Positions 11,652 to 21,918 are shown, counted from the stretch's first letter. The stretch: 64,000 nt of DNA from Polytrichum commune (GCA_950295325.1 OX485807.1:9451001-9515000); one strand, 5' to 3'. The notes: generated by a model from the sequence alone, not told the origin. Made by a program: numbers and translations.

Positions 11652-12015
11652 ACGTTCTAAACTCCATCGTATCAACCTCCTTAATGTTACTCCTGCTCTC
11701 ATATCTCGAAACCCTAGGGGACGGATGTTCTCGGTTTAGATCCCACTCTTTATTGTCACGTTTTCCTCCCATATCTCTCGGGTTCTAACATTAAACTAAA
11801 CCACCAAAGACTCCAAACCATACACTCGCGTGCATCCCATCGTCATCATGGTGATTATCGTCATTATTGCAAAGTTGGCTTCTGTGTTATTCCATAATGT
11901 CACATGCTACACTAACCCTCTTTTATCATCACCCATTTATGTTAGCACTACCGAACTCCTTAATATCACGTGCACTTTGGTCGCCCCAAGCGTGATATTC
12001 TAGAGTTTAGAGTGT
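11652..12015. mobile_element. Family D inverted-repeat element, diverged copy
   Basis: The ends resemble the D termini (CTAAACTCC at left, GGAGTTTAGAGTGT-type at right). The interior landmarks ATATCTCGAAACCCTAGGGG, GTGTTATTCCATAATGTCAC and AATATCACGTGCACTTTGG are shared with the copies at 15975, 28569 and 60687. It interrupts a repeat whose uninterrupted version lies at 32300-32668, which shows it inserted into that repeat. Confidence 0.6.
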
Positions 12016-12019
12016 AGGT

Positions 12020-12205
12020 CCCTTTAATCGTGTTCACCATTGAGTGTGGAGTGGTTTATTAATATCTTGAGACGTAGTCCAATCTTATTTAAACATGTGT
12101 CTTTTATGGTGTTGGTTCTTTGATCCTCTCACCTAACCACACACCAATCAAATGCAGGTGGTCGATTAGGAAAAGTAACCACATAACACCCGCATTCCTT
12201 TTGTG
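12020..12205 (+). repeat. Right part of the dispersed repeat shared with 32490-32668
   Basis: TTGAGTGTGGAGTGGTT, GACGTAGTCCAATCTTATTT, CACACACCAATCAAATGCAG and GTAACCACATAACACCCGCA all have close counterparts in order at 32495-32668. Nothing suggests coding. Confidence 0.6.
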
Positions 12206-13267
12206 CCAAGTTCCAACCACTTGAAGCACCCGAATGTGCGAAACACATGAACTTGAAAGCTCCCGTTTAACTTAATCAGCCTTATTCCAAGACGATTTGC
12301 ATGGGCCGTTTAATTTCTACCTTCCACTCAAATGAGACCTAAGGTACATGGGCCTTTCAGGGTCACTTTTTTAGAATTGTTTATCGGACACCTATGATTG
12401 ATGGGTGTGTGGTTAAGTGTGGGAATAAGAGCGGACATCGAAAAGATATATATATGTGCTTCGAGAAGATTCGATTTGGGATAGACCTATATGACCATTT
12501 GATGTCTATGAGAATTTGAGCCACCTTAACAATGAACTAGATGTTCATATGGGCTCAAATCATTATGAGAAAAACGGCCCACGAACACGATTGATTCACG
12601 GCAAGCACCTCACATGAATCGAATCACGTGTTTCAAAATCTACAACAAGAAGCGGGCGTGAAGCTTAAAGTGACCATTTGACACCCGCTTACCGGAACGA
12701 TTCCCACGCCAAGTGAGAGCGGGCGAAAATCAATCAACGATGACCATCACGTGCCTACAAGAATCGTCACTTTCAACAATGACGAAGATACGCAAACGAA
12801 GCTCCCAATACTACGATGACCCAAAAACACGATTTGGACTCGGCCACCATGCATCTCCTCACACAAAATGCACATTCTCCAAACCCGTGCCATGGTGGAA
12901 GGCGGGTGCCGAGCGTTGAGGAAGTGTCCATTTAAGACCCACATATATACCTACCTTCAAGAGGAATCAAGCATGCAACGTGAGGGAGGACAACAAGACA
13001 AAACGAAGCATGCGGCCGAAGCCCTCCCAAACAAAAGTGAAATATATCTTCTCTTTGCTCGCTTGCACTTTCCCTTCAAAGTCGGTCATGTTAAGACATC
13101 TCTTAAGTTTATCACACTTTTGCATCGGCAAGGGAAGAATTGAATGTGTGGGCGCAAGTGCACTTGCCGTCTCCTTCCTCACGAGTTCCGGGAACATCAC
13201 ACTTTGTGGCCACTTGGACGAGCGAGCGTGAGCATGATGTGTTCAATAAGTTAGTTGTGCAATGTGG
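12206..13267. other. Intergenic, no gene recognised
   Basis: GC is a little higher than in the flanks. Several open frames of 65-91 codons overlap on both strands at 12713-13231. They have no start context, domain or preferred strand, so I leave them uncalled. Confidence 0.4.
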
Positions 13268-13290
13268 TGTAATAGTAATAACAATAAGTA

Positions 13291-13594
13291 CACTAAATAG
13301 GATATGTAGTGTTTGATTATATTTAGTGTTGTTACCACCCTATCATATTTAACACTAATTTTTAAATTTTTGACAATTAGTGTTAGAAGATATGCTAGAA
13401 GATACGTTGGAATCCTCCTTTTATCATTGTTTTTTTTTTGGGTCATATCCTTACTAACACTAAATACAAACATGTAACTTCCACATATTATCATAGTTGA
13501 TATCTAGTGTTTGAGTTTATGTTTAATGTTACTTACTTACATAGGATTATTGATATTTAGTGTATCAAACACTAAATATTCTATATAGTGTAGT
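13291..13594. mobile_element. TTTAGTGT-type element, copy C1b
   Basis: Co-linear with 3716-4043. Shared blocks include TTAGTGTTAGAAGATATG, ACTAACACTAAATACAAACA and TCATAGTTGATATCTAGTGT. The right terminus ATATAGTGTAGT and the left terminus ACACTAAATAGGATATGTAG are inverse of each other. No matching target duplication was found. Confidence 0.55.
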
Positions 13595-14184
13595 CTTCTC
13601 CTTAAGGACCTAAGGTAGAAATATCTAACGCAATGCATGATCACCGGTGGTGCACTAGACTAGGGGTATAACAATTCTCATGCGGACCCAAAATGGCTAC
13701 TTGGAAAAGCGGTGGTCCCGCAAAGGATACACCGCTAGATGGGATGCAATGATTGACAGGGTAGGTGTTGTTTCACACCACTTGCTATCACTTTTGCGCG
13801 CCACTAATATAAGTTGGCCGTTTTACGTGTCTTTCTTTGCATGTAGACGGAGTAGAATATTTCGATGTTTAGATCAGGGAGACTCTACTGTACAAGTAGA
13901 GGGGGTTTGACTTACTTGCCTCTTTGGAAAAAGAAAAAGAAAACGTAACTAATTATTCACAAAGAACAAAATTACGAAACAACTTGCATTCCTCATCAAT
14001 TCCTCTTCTCCATCTCTGGGAAAACATGGCACCCAAATCGCGAGCCACTTGTTCTACCCGAATCGGCCTATTTTCACCGCTTTAGGTGGTCATGATGTGG
14101 CAAAACCACGGCGTCAGAGCGTCGAATATAGTGAGGGAAAAAAAGAGTAAAGAGTGTCTCGTGCATCATTGTTATTAACACCTG
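13595..14184. other. Intergenic, no gene recognised
   Basis: A 76-codon open frame at 13680-13910 has no recognisable domain. No shared repeat was noticed. Confidence 0.4.
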
Positions 14185-14193
14185 GTCATCCAT
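14185..14193. repeat. Left 9-bp target-site duplication of the foldback element
   Basis: GTCATCCAT, identical to 15364-15372 on the other side of the element. Confidence 0.85.
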
Positions 14194-15363
14194 GGCAGAC
14201 GATATGCTACCCCCTACGAGCTTTTCGGGGGGGGAATATTCTGTCAGGGGGCAGCCCCCGACATTTTTCCTGCACCCGCCCGAAAACTGCTGCCCGCCCG
14301 CCCGATTTCGAAAAAACTAGTGTACTTGCATTTTTGAAGGCTACTTGTTCACAAATCCCATATTGAGTGCACTTCATTTTCAAGGTCTCAAATCCAATAT
14401 ATATGTTCACTTCCATTGAGTAAATAAGCAATTGACTAGATTTCATTTTCAAAGTGAAACCGTCAATAAAGCATGTAATTAACTTGGAAGTCAAAAATAT
14501 TACAAAATCCTCATTACCGCTGAGGTTATAATTTTTGTCGCTTACAATTGAAGGGGACTTTGTCATTCTAAAATGAAACTAAATTTTATTTTTTTATTTT
14601 TTTATAATTAATAATATATTTAATACCTTCTACTATCACAAAGTTTTCATATGCATTTAAACTAGTTAAGTAAGATTGAATGCAACTAAGTCTAATAATT
14701 TTTTATTAATCCTAATTATAGAAACACAAAAGGACACTGTATAGGGTGTAGTACACGGCTTTGGACATCGAGGAACACATAAGCACTGTGAAGAACATGG
14801 ATGTCATTCATCGTCCTTCATCGTTTTTCATGTGTCCTTCATCGTCGCGAATATGTTAGACTTAGTTGCATTCAATCTTACTTAACTAGTTTAAATGCAT
14901 ATGAAAACTTTGTGATAGTAGAAGGTATTAAATATATTATTAATTATAAAAAAATAAAAAAATAAATCATAAATTTTAGTTTCATTTTAGAATGACAAAG
15001 TCCCTTCAATTGTAAGTGACAAAAATTATAACCTCAGCGGTAATGAGGATTTTGTAATATTTTTGACTTCCAAGTTAATTACATGCTTTATTGACGGTTT
15101 CACTTTGAAAATGAAATCTAGTCAATTGCTTATTTACTCAATGGAAGTGAACATATATATTGGATTTGAGACCTTGAAAATGAAGTGCACTCAATATGGG
15201 ATTTGTGGACAAGTAGCCTTCAAAAATGCAAGTACACTAGTTTTTTCGAAATCGGGCGGGCGGGCAGCAGTTTTCGGGCGGGTGCAGGAAAAATGTCGGG
15301 GGCTGCCCCCTGACAGAATATTCCCCCCCCGAAAAGCTCGTAGGGGGTAGCATATCGTCTGCC
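14194..15363. mobile_element. Foldback Mutator-like element (1170 bp)
   Basis: The element begins GGCAGACGATATGCTACCCC and ends with the exact inverse. Left arm 14194-14695 and right arm 14856-15363 are inverse copies over about 500 bp, by eye about 97 percent identical, around a loop of 160 bp (14696-14855). The perfect 9-bp duplication GTCATCCAT on both sides is the size made by Mutator-superfamily transposases. Arms filling almost the whole element are typical of foldback MULEs. It has no transposase. Open frames of 119 codons (minus strand, 14207-14566) and 95 codons (plus strand, 15063-15350) are mirror images produced by the arms and are not genes. Each arm has a GC-rich outer part, with a G or C run and GGGCGG-type repeats, and an AT-rich inner part. 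Confidence 0.85.
14696..14855. other. Unpaired loop of the foldback element
   Basis: The only sequence in the element not present in both arms. It contains ATCGTCCTTCATCGT-type short repeats and no open frame of note. It may be a remnant of the original interior or captured host DNA; the sequence does not decide. Confidence 0.6.
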
Positions 15364-15372
15364 GTCATCCAT
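15364..15372. repeat. Right 9-bp target-site duplication of the foldback element
   Basis: GTCATCCAT, identical to 14185-14193. Confidence 0.85.
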
Positions 15373-15662
15373 AGAGGGATTCTCGCACTGGTGACGGTGT
15401 TGTAGTGGGACCCCTTCTCGAGCTGCTATAAGTATGTTAATAACCACCCAATTTTATGCATTGATTCATGGGCGTGTGGGAGTGGAACAAGTGTCGGGGG
15501 AGGAGGAGGACGTGGCCGAATTTAACTTACCCGTCCACGTGCTTTGGTGGGCGTGTGCCAAGTGGACTTGACTCGGGGGTCAATGAATGATGGCTTCGTG
15601 GACTTATTAATGTCTCGCTCACGATTGCCTTTGAAGCCGCTTACGGGAGGGGAGGAGGAGTG
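15373..15662. other. Intergenic, nothing recognised
   Basis: GC-richer than its neighbours, with GGAGGAGG tracts. No gene or shared repeat was seen. Confidence 0.4.
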
Positions 15663-15895
15663 AGTGATCGGGGAGGTTTCGGAGCATAATGATCGGTTGA
15701 GATCCTTCCTAGTGTTTGCAACTCCAACCGGTTGCATGTTGATGACATCCTTCGGTTTTGGGGTATATTAATTTGGGGCATATTCTTCTATAGATTCCTC
15801 TAAAGTAATTGGTGATTTTCCTGCAGTCTTGAATTTCAACCGGTTGTTTCTCAAATATAACCGGTTCGTTTGTAACTAATTGTTGGTTTTCTCCG
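15663..15895 (-). repeat. Dispersed repeat R2, reverse copy
   Basis: Reading on the minus strand gives the R2 order. On the plus strand the blocks are AGTGATCGGGGAGG, TGATCGGTTGAGATCCTT, CAACTCCAACCGGTTGCATG, ATAGATTCCTCTAAAGTAAT and CAAATATAACCGGTTCGTTT. Confidence 0.65.
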
Positions 15896-15974
15896 ATCAT
15901 AGGAGGGGGGAGGAGGACCTCCTTCTTCAGTTGCGGCAGTAGGTTTGATCCGCCCGCAAGGGAGGAGCAGTACA

Positions 15975-16445
15975 ACACCCTAAACTCCGTAATATCAATC
16001 CCTGCAATGTCACACACTCTCTAGTATCCCGAAACCCTAGGGAACGGGTGTTCGTAGTTCAAATCTCGCTCCTTGTTGTCGTCACATTTCTCTCCCTTAT
16101 ATCACGGCATTTGTCATTAATGCAAACCACCCGAGAAGTCAACCCACACCCTCGCATTGCGCCGTGGAGTGTCACCGTTTTCTTCTTCTGTTGTTGATGC
16201 CACTTGTTAAATGTTGGTGCATGCGTCTGCCACATCGCCCGGGAAAGCCAAGTGGAGTGGACCACACTAGCGTAGGTGATGGGATAACAAATTCAAATTG
16301 TCCTCACATCTCCTTTGTGTTATTCCATAATGTCACATGCTACACTAATTCTATAGTGTCACGCATGCTTGTTAACACTACATAACTCCGTAATATCACG
16401 TGCACTTTGGTTGCCACGGGTGTGATACTACAGAGTTTAGAGTGT
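15975..16445. mobile_element. Family D inverted-repeat element (471 bp), complete
   Basis: Starts ACACCCTAAACTCCGTAATA and ends with the near-inverse (CAGAGTTTAGAGTGT). The interior is co-linear with 28569-29029 and, inverted, with 60687-61156. Shared blocks are GAAACCCTAGGGAACGG, GCCACTTGTTAAATGTTGGT and AATATCACGTGCACTTTGG. Small open frames on both strands recur in the copies only because the copies are similar. It lies between two R2 copies. The superfamily is not fixed. Confidence 0.7.
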
Positions 16446-16487
16446 ACTACAATACAAAACAAACAAACCCACCGCTGCTTATTTACA

Positions 16488-16650
16488 GAGCAACCGACCT
16501 CTTGAGTTCCAGGAATAACCTAGTTGAGGTTCGAGGCTTCAGGAAAGGTACCGATCGATTCAGAGGAATTTACAGATTATTCCTCGGATTAATACAAGAA
16601 AGATCGGAAAACGTTACTCAAGTGATAAGTTGTGTTCACGGGTTCAATTG
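16488..16650 (+). repeat. Dispersed repeat R2, forward partial copy
   Basis: Contains TTCAGAGGAATTTACAGATT and AGTTGAGGTTCGAGGCTTCA, matching the R2 middle. It is truncated on both sides. Confidence 0.5.
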
Positions 16651-16751
16651 TGAGAATCGAGAATGAAGACTCCGAATTCCCGGAATCCCATTGCTTCATG
16701 TTGCATCTAAAGGTAGGGTAGTTGAACACAACTTATTAGTTGAGCAATCTG

Positions 16752-16862
16752 TTGGATATGTAATTGGTTGGTCTTGGAAATACTAGGATCTCAACCAATT
16801 ATGCCAAAAATAAAACAACACCAAAAACAAAAACAAAAACAAAACAAAACTCCTTGGACACT
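16752..16862 (+). repeat. Dispersed repeat R2, 3' part
   Basis: TGGTTGGTCTTGGAAATACT, AGGATCTCAACCAATTATGC and CTCCTTGGACACTG are the R2 end. An AAAAC-rich expansion (16803-16850) sits between them. Confidence 0.55.
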
Positions 16863-16902
16863 GAAATCCCCCCTTATCGAGTCTCGGCTCTCATGGGGGT
16901 AG

Positions 16903-17562
16903 CTATGTTCAGGGAAAACCGACGGCTAGTTCATTATCAGCCGATGGATTTCCCCTCATGGCCGGTCCAAATTTCCAACCATCGGATGGCAATCCAACTG
17001 TAATTTCAATCCTCCGGCAATTAGCCGATGGACCAGAAAACGTCCCGGAAATGTAGCCGATTCTTCTTGTGAGTTACTAGATTTCAGCCGGAAGCATCCA
17101 GAGCGCTATTTGTCTGGGGCATCTGATGATGCACTTGAGGAAGTACCCTAAACCTTGAACTTTTTGAATTATGCAACCTTTCCATGACCAAAACCAATTG
17201 CTTCTATGAAGAATTGGGGGACCCTTGGCTTTCAAGCGGTGAAGGCATTGCTAGGTTCAATTCCTGCCAAGGATATTAACTCTTCAAATTTAAAGTTTTG
17301 AACATACCTTTCTTTTCACTTATTCAAGATTTTGTACTAAGAAATGATTTCTAATAACTTTTCATACATTTAAAAAAAAATTAGTGCCGATATGAATTCC
17401 ATTTAATCGGATATTGGCCGATGAAAATATGAAAATATAGGCAATTGGCCAATTGATTTTGTAAAAGACCGGCTGTTGCCGATGTAAATTGGAAAAAATC
17501 CGACCCTTCGTAGCAACTACCGGCAATTAGCCACTAGGGCTTCAAAAACTTCCCGAACTCTG
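16903..17562. mobile_element. hAT-like non-autonomous element, copy 1 (660 bp)
   Basis: Bounded by a perfect 8-bp duplication GGGGGTAG (16895-16902 and 17563-17570), the length made by hAT transposases. The element starts CTATGTTCAGGGAAAACCGA and ends with the inverse of CAGAGTTCGGGAAGTTTTTG. The two ends share only short imperfect terminal similarity around GTTCNGG. Inside, motifs such as CGGCAATTAGCCGATGG recur near both ends in both orientations, giving subterminal inverted repeats. There is no transposase. It is about 96 percent identical to copy 2 at 20506-21164 and in the same orientation. Confidence 0.85.
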
Positions 17563-17570
17563 GGGGGTAG

Positions 17571-17748
17571 TGTCTAGGTGGATTTGGGAGTATAATTGGT
17601 CAATGACATAGTGTTCCCAAGTCCAACCGGTTACATGTTGTGATCTTTTGGTTTTTCTTTTACTAATTTGAGGTACACTTCATAGATTCCTCTAAAACGA
17701 TCGTTGTTTTTCTTGAAGCCTTGAAACTCAAACACTCGGTTCGTCTTG
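17571..17748 (-). repeat. Dispersed repeat R2, reverse copy
   Basis: Plus-strand blocks TCCCAAGTCCAACCGGTTAC, ATGTTGTGATCTTTTGG and CATAGATTCCTCTAAAACGA match R2 in reverse orientation. It begins directly after the hAT copy 1 target duplication. Confidence 0.6.
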
Positions 17749-17762
17749 TTCATTGTTGGAAA

Positions 17763-17994
17763 GAGGGAATTATCATATGCAATTGCACCTCTCATGCATC
17801 CAACATAAAAACTTGACCCCCTATAAGTTTGTTGCTAATTCATCTCAAATGACCTCAAGTACACGAAGTGGGGCCTTCAAAACTACCTCCGATGTCCAAT
17901 CAACTTCAAAAAGTAACATTCGGGTTGCATACTATTGAAAGGCTTTAATGTCGGAGGAATGAGAGGCACACTCATATGCAATTATTCCCTCTCT
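17763..17994. mobile_element. Family A inverted-repeat MITE, complete copy
   Basis: The left end (GAGGGAATTATCATATGCAA, then CCTCTCATGCATCCAACATA) and the right end (GAATGAGAGGCACACTCATA, then TGCAATTATTCCCTCTC) are inverse of each other over about 45 bp. The interior has GTTGCTAATTCATCTCAAAT and a region like CAATCAACTTCAAAAAG. At least eight other whole or partial copies lie in this window. It is non-coding; the superfamily is unknown. Confidence 0.7.
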
Positions 17995-18074
17995 CCCTCT
18001 CTTGGACTCAACATCTCATCCGTATAGGGAAATGGTTTATCGCAACTACCATGGGGGTTAAACTATCAGGAAAG

Positions 18075-18304
18075 AGTGAATTTACCATATAGGAGCATAC
18101 CTCTCAATCACTCAACATAAAAAGACATGAAATAGTATGCAACCCAAAAATTACTTTTTAAGGTTGATTTGACACCATAATTAGCTCAAAAAACCCCGAA
18201 TTAGTCCACTTGAAGTTTTTTTGAGGTGACCAAACCTATAACATGACAAGTTCTTATGTTGGATGGATGAGAGGCATACCCGTATATGATTGTTCCATCT
18301 CTCC
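18075..18304. mobile_element. Family A MITE, complete but diverged copy
   Basis: The left arm includes GCATACCTCTCAATCACTCA. The right arm includes TTATGTTGGATGGATGAGAG and ends TGATTGTTCCATCTCTCC. It lies 80 bp from the previous copy. Confidence 0.65.
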
Positions 18305-19040
18305 AAACTTTTGTGACACCTACTTACCAAAGGGAGGGTGAAAACATAGAGAAGACAACGTATAGCTAAGGGATTTCAACAATTTTCAAGCAATTCTTAA
18401 ATCACGGTCAAAAGCGGTGAGTCGACTATCAAGAGGCTACATTGTGAGTGCCTATATAGAGGTGCCATGAATGATTGGCTGGAAAAATGCATCAAATGCA
18501 AACATGGCCCGAGTATCAAAGGAGTAATATACTCCTTTGCAATACCTCGGATTGACATCAAATCTCATGATATGTTACAACCAAAATCCAATACCTAAAT
18601 GCTCATAAAATTACATAGAAGTTTTTTGGTTTGTCAAAGTTGCAAGGGTGCATAACATTTGATAAAGCATTAATGGCTTAACATGAACACGGCATAGAGT
18701 AACGGGCTCTCACTCATGTCGGTGTACATATCAAACCCCAACGTTTATTTTGTTTTATTTTATTTGATAAAGCATTAGACATGCCACATGAGTTGAGTGG
18801 GACTGAGTAGGATACTCATCTCATAAACTTGTTTCAAGTTCACACATGAGCTCATGGCTACGATCAAGTGTCCTACATTCACACCAATCTCAAGATTGAC
18901 ATCGGTCCTCATCCTCTAAGACCGAGCAAGACTAACTTAGGTAGCGAACTCAACATTCTGAAGCAATTCAAAGTATCCGATTTTTTCCAAGTTTTATTTG
19001 TGTGTGTGACAAGAAGTGTGATCTTGTAGGGCATCCAATA
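18305..19040. other. Intergenic, no gene recognised
   Basis: AT-rich, no long open frame and no shared repeat noticed. Confidence 0.4.
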
Positions 19041-19290
19041 CGGTGTGGTGTTCGTGGTGTCTATGCAAACCCATCCATCATGGATGAAGGGGTTCTAAGA
19101 AATCGATTCTCCTACAAGGATGAGAGCCATTTCATTATGACTAGACCCCACTAAGTTAACTTAAAATCTGCAATGTTAATTTCAGAGTCAAATGAATTGA
19201 AAATCATCGATGACAAGTTTAAATAACTTTAGTTACGTTTTCAACCTTTGCAATGGATGAGCTTACGTGGACACCACAAACCCATAGCCA
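19041..19290. mobile_element. Family M3 MITE, complete copy
   Basis: The left arm GGTGTCTATGCAAACCCATC, followed by a CATCATGGATGAAGG-type block, is inverse to the right arm (AATGGATGAGCTTACGTGGA, then CACCACAAACCCATAG). It matches 760-1025. Confidence 0.65.
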
Positions 19291-19735
19291 CAAAGTTTTA
19301 CTATATACCACAAAGTCACATTGCACTATATATTCACGTTGTAGAAGCACCAAAGCACCCTCATGTACGAGAGGTCTGTTAAGAGGGTAACATACTCAAG
19401 CGGTTCAAAGTGAGGTCCCTTTCGAATTCGTGAGAGCATCATTTCAAGACACCTTCAAAAGTTTGTCATGAACTTCATATTTATAAGAGTCTATTGGCCT
19501 AAACCAAACGCCTACTCTTAATTCACCAAACTCAAGAACTTTGACACTACTTGAACACTCTTGTACCATCATAAATTGTGCACAATGAGACAAAACTTGA
19601 AAAGGTTGTAAAAGTTTGAAAGATTTTGAAAAGTATTTTTATTGTGGCTCTATATGTGATATCGGATGATAGAAATGTGAACGTATACTTTTATTACATG
19701 GAGAAACAATATGTGCTTGAATGAATTGCATCATG
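19291..19735. other. Intergenic, nothing recognised
   Basis: AT-rich, no gene or shared repeat seen. Confidence 0.4.
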
Positions 19736-19924
19736 CTCTCTAGGCAAGTTGGAGAGAGAAAGGCTAGCCATACTGGAGGGTCTAGCCGAGGCCCAGCCAA
19801 CCCAGTCGGTGTAGCCCCCCCTAGACTATAGCCCGGCCATCCAGGCGGAAAGCCGGAGGCCTTTGGGACCAGGTTGGCTAGGCCTCGGCTGGGCCCCCCG
19901 GTGTGGCAGGTCTAAGAGAGAGAA
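19736..19924. repeat. GC-rich palindromic segment
   Basis: CTAGCCGAGGCCCAGCCAAC near 19782-19801 is inverse to a GTTGGCTAGGCCTCGGCTGG block near 19873-19892. A looser inverse pair of CTCTCT/AGAGAG lies at the outside. It stands out as GC-rich in AT-rich flanks. It may be a small foldback element; no target duplication was seen. Confidence 0.55.
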
Positions 19925-19956
19925 CACTTATGATCTCACCTATGACAACCTTGTGA

Positions 19957-20196
19957 CAGTGTCCCGGGAGGATTTTTGGGCATAATCGGTCAGAATCCTA
20001 GTGAGCGTTTCCAAGTCCAACCGGTCACATGTTGTGATCTATTGGCTTTTCTTCATGAAATTGAGGTATATTCCTCTATAGATTCCTCTAAAATGCTGGG
20101 TAATTAAAATTTTCCTGAAGTCTTTAACCTCAAATAGTTAGGATATTTCTCAAACTCAACCACTTCTTCATCTATATAAAGTGGTTGGCTCTATCT
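19957..20196 (-). repeat. Dispersed repeat R2, reverse copy
   Basis: Plus-strand blocks CAGTGTCCCGGGAGGATTTT, GCATAATCGGTCAGAATCCT, TTCCAAGTCCAACCGGTCAC and ATAGATTCCTCTAAAATGCT give a nearly full-length R2. Confidence 0.65.
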
Positions 20197-20389
20197 CCCT
20201 GCTCATTGCTTCGTGACAGCTGGTAATTAGTGCTTGTCGAGTTGCCACAATTGAAGGACACAGCACTTTTGTCCTAGCCCACAACTCTGGGCCTTGAAAT
20301 TATTTATGGCGAAGTAGTACTTGTGTTCAGCTTGCACTAAGGCTTCCAAATGAAGGAATCTGAAGTACACCGAAAGAGAGAGAGAGGAG

Positions 20390-20497
20390 CTAGGGAGATT
20401 GAAATTATCGTATGTGAGCGAGCATACCTCTCATCCATCCAACATGTAGTAAAAACTCCAAATACTTCAAGGTTTTCGGTCAATTCATCTCAAAGGG
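20390..20497. mobile_element. Family A MITE fragment, interrupted by hAT copy 2
   Basis: GCATACCTCTCATCCATCCA, then AACATGTAGTAAAAACTCC and GGTCAATTCATCTCAAAGG, match the left half of family A. The hAT element at 20506 inserted here, so the family A copy was already present. A short stretch after 21172 may continue it; the right arm is not found. Confidence 0.55.
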
Positions 20498-20505
20498 GCT
20501 TGGAC

Positions 20506-21164
20506 CTATGTTCGGGGAAAAATGACGGCTAGTTCATTATCAGCCGATGGATTTCCCCTCATGGCCGGTCCAAATTTCCAACCATCGGATGGCAATCCGA
20601 CTGTAATTTCAATCCTCCGGCAATTAGCCGATGGACCAGAAAACGTCCCGGAAATGTAGCCGATTCTTCTTGTGAGTTACTGGATTTCAGCCGGAAGCAT
20701 CCAGAGCGCTATTTGTCTGGGGCATCTGATGATGCACTTGAGGAAGTACCCTAAACCTTAAACTTTTTGAATTATGCAACCTTTCCATGACCAAAACCAA
20801 TTGCTTCTATGAAGAATTGGGGGACCCTTGGCCTTCAAGCGGTGAAGGCATTGCTAGGTTCAATTCCTGCCAAGGATATTAACTCTTCAAATTAAAAATT
20901 TTGAACATGCCTTTCTTTTCACTTATTCAAGATTTTGTACTAAGAAATGATTTCTAATAACTTTTCATACATTTTTTAAACAATTAGTGCCGATATGAAT
21001 TCCATTTAATCGGATATTGGCCAATGAAAATATGAAAATATAGGCAATTGGCTGATTGATTTTACAAAAGACCGGCTCTTGCCGATGTAAATTGGAAAAA
21101 ATCCGACCCTTCGTACAACTACCGGCAATTAGCCACTAAGGCTTCAAAAACTTCCCAAACTCTG
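20506..21164. mobile_element. hAT-like non-autonomous element, copy 2 (659 bp)
   Basis: Bounded by a different perfect 8-bp duplication, GCTTGGAC (20498-20505 and 21165-21172). This independently confirms the element ends deduced from copy 1. It starts CTATGTTCGGGGAAAAATGA. By eye about 25 differences separate it from copy 1 over 660 bp, most of them single transitions plus one changed A/T tract near 20971-20982. It is non-coding. Confidence 0.85.
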
Positions 21165-21172
21165 GCTTGGAC

Positions 21173-21918
21173 GACTGCACGAATTTGGGTGTTTGAAAGC
21201 TACTTACGGTTTCACATGCCTTCAAGTAGTGGCGTGTGAGCCCAAAATGGTGCCCACATGTGGTGATTAACTCTTCGAAACCAATTTTAGTTTGACTTTG
21301 ATGTGTTATGATTATTCACAAAACATAAAAAGAGTGAAGTGTGGTTTGGATTTAAGTTTAGGCTTTAGAATGTGTTGTGTGATTATTTCAAGGTTGAATT
21401 CAATAAGAGTATGCCTTGATAATGTGAGTAGGGGGTAAGGTGAAGCAAGGTGAGCTCCACGGGTTAAATGCCCACTTTTGGATCCACCTTGGCAGTTTAG
21501 GAAGAAGGAAGCTTGGTGGATGGGGATTAGTCCCTACTTTAGAGGTGAAGGTTAAAGGATTGTGATTGGAGGTGCTAATCCTCTCACCCTATCCTCACCT
21601 CTCTCTCCCTCTCTCCCTCTCTCCCTCTTTGCTACTTAAGGTGTTTTCTCTCTCATTTTCCTCTCTCTCCATCAAGCGCTCTCAAGGGAGCAAGCTCTTA
21701 AGAGCTTGAGCCACGTGTGTGGGTTACTAGTCTTAGTGAAGCTAAGTAGTTAAGATCCCTCTCTTATACCTCCCAAGCGGGGGAAACTCTTAGAGTTTAA
21801 TGCCATATGTGGAATTAGGTAGAAGTTAGTGGAGTTAGAATGTTAGGACTAGCTTGGACCATTAGGGAATTGAGGTGATTAATGTGTGTAGATAGTTGCT
21901 TAGAGGGTTAGCTTAGGG
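21173..21918. other. Unclassified, possible leader of a retroelement
   Basis: No inverted repeat or gene. It contains a CTCTCTCCCT tract (21600-21630) and CTACTTAAGGTG, which resembles a weak promoter, followed by the minisatellite and a short open frame at 22667. This layout could be the long terminal repeat and leader of a retrotransposon. No second terminal repeat or primer-binding site was identified, so I do not call it. Confidence 0.3.

Noticed and set aside
14207..15350. Two similar open frames (119 codons minus, 95 codons plus) that look like a duplicated gene
   Set aside because: They are the same sequence read in the two arms of the foldback element. The frames mirror each other because of the inverted repeat and include low-complexity G/C runs.
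17219..17276. tRNA-like B-box GGTTCAATTCCTGCC preceded by a GGCTTTCAAGCGG stretch in both hAT copies
   Set aside because: The spacing between the A-box-like and B-box-like parts is far too short. No acceptor stem or anticodon arm can be formed.
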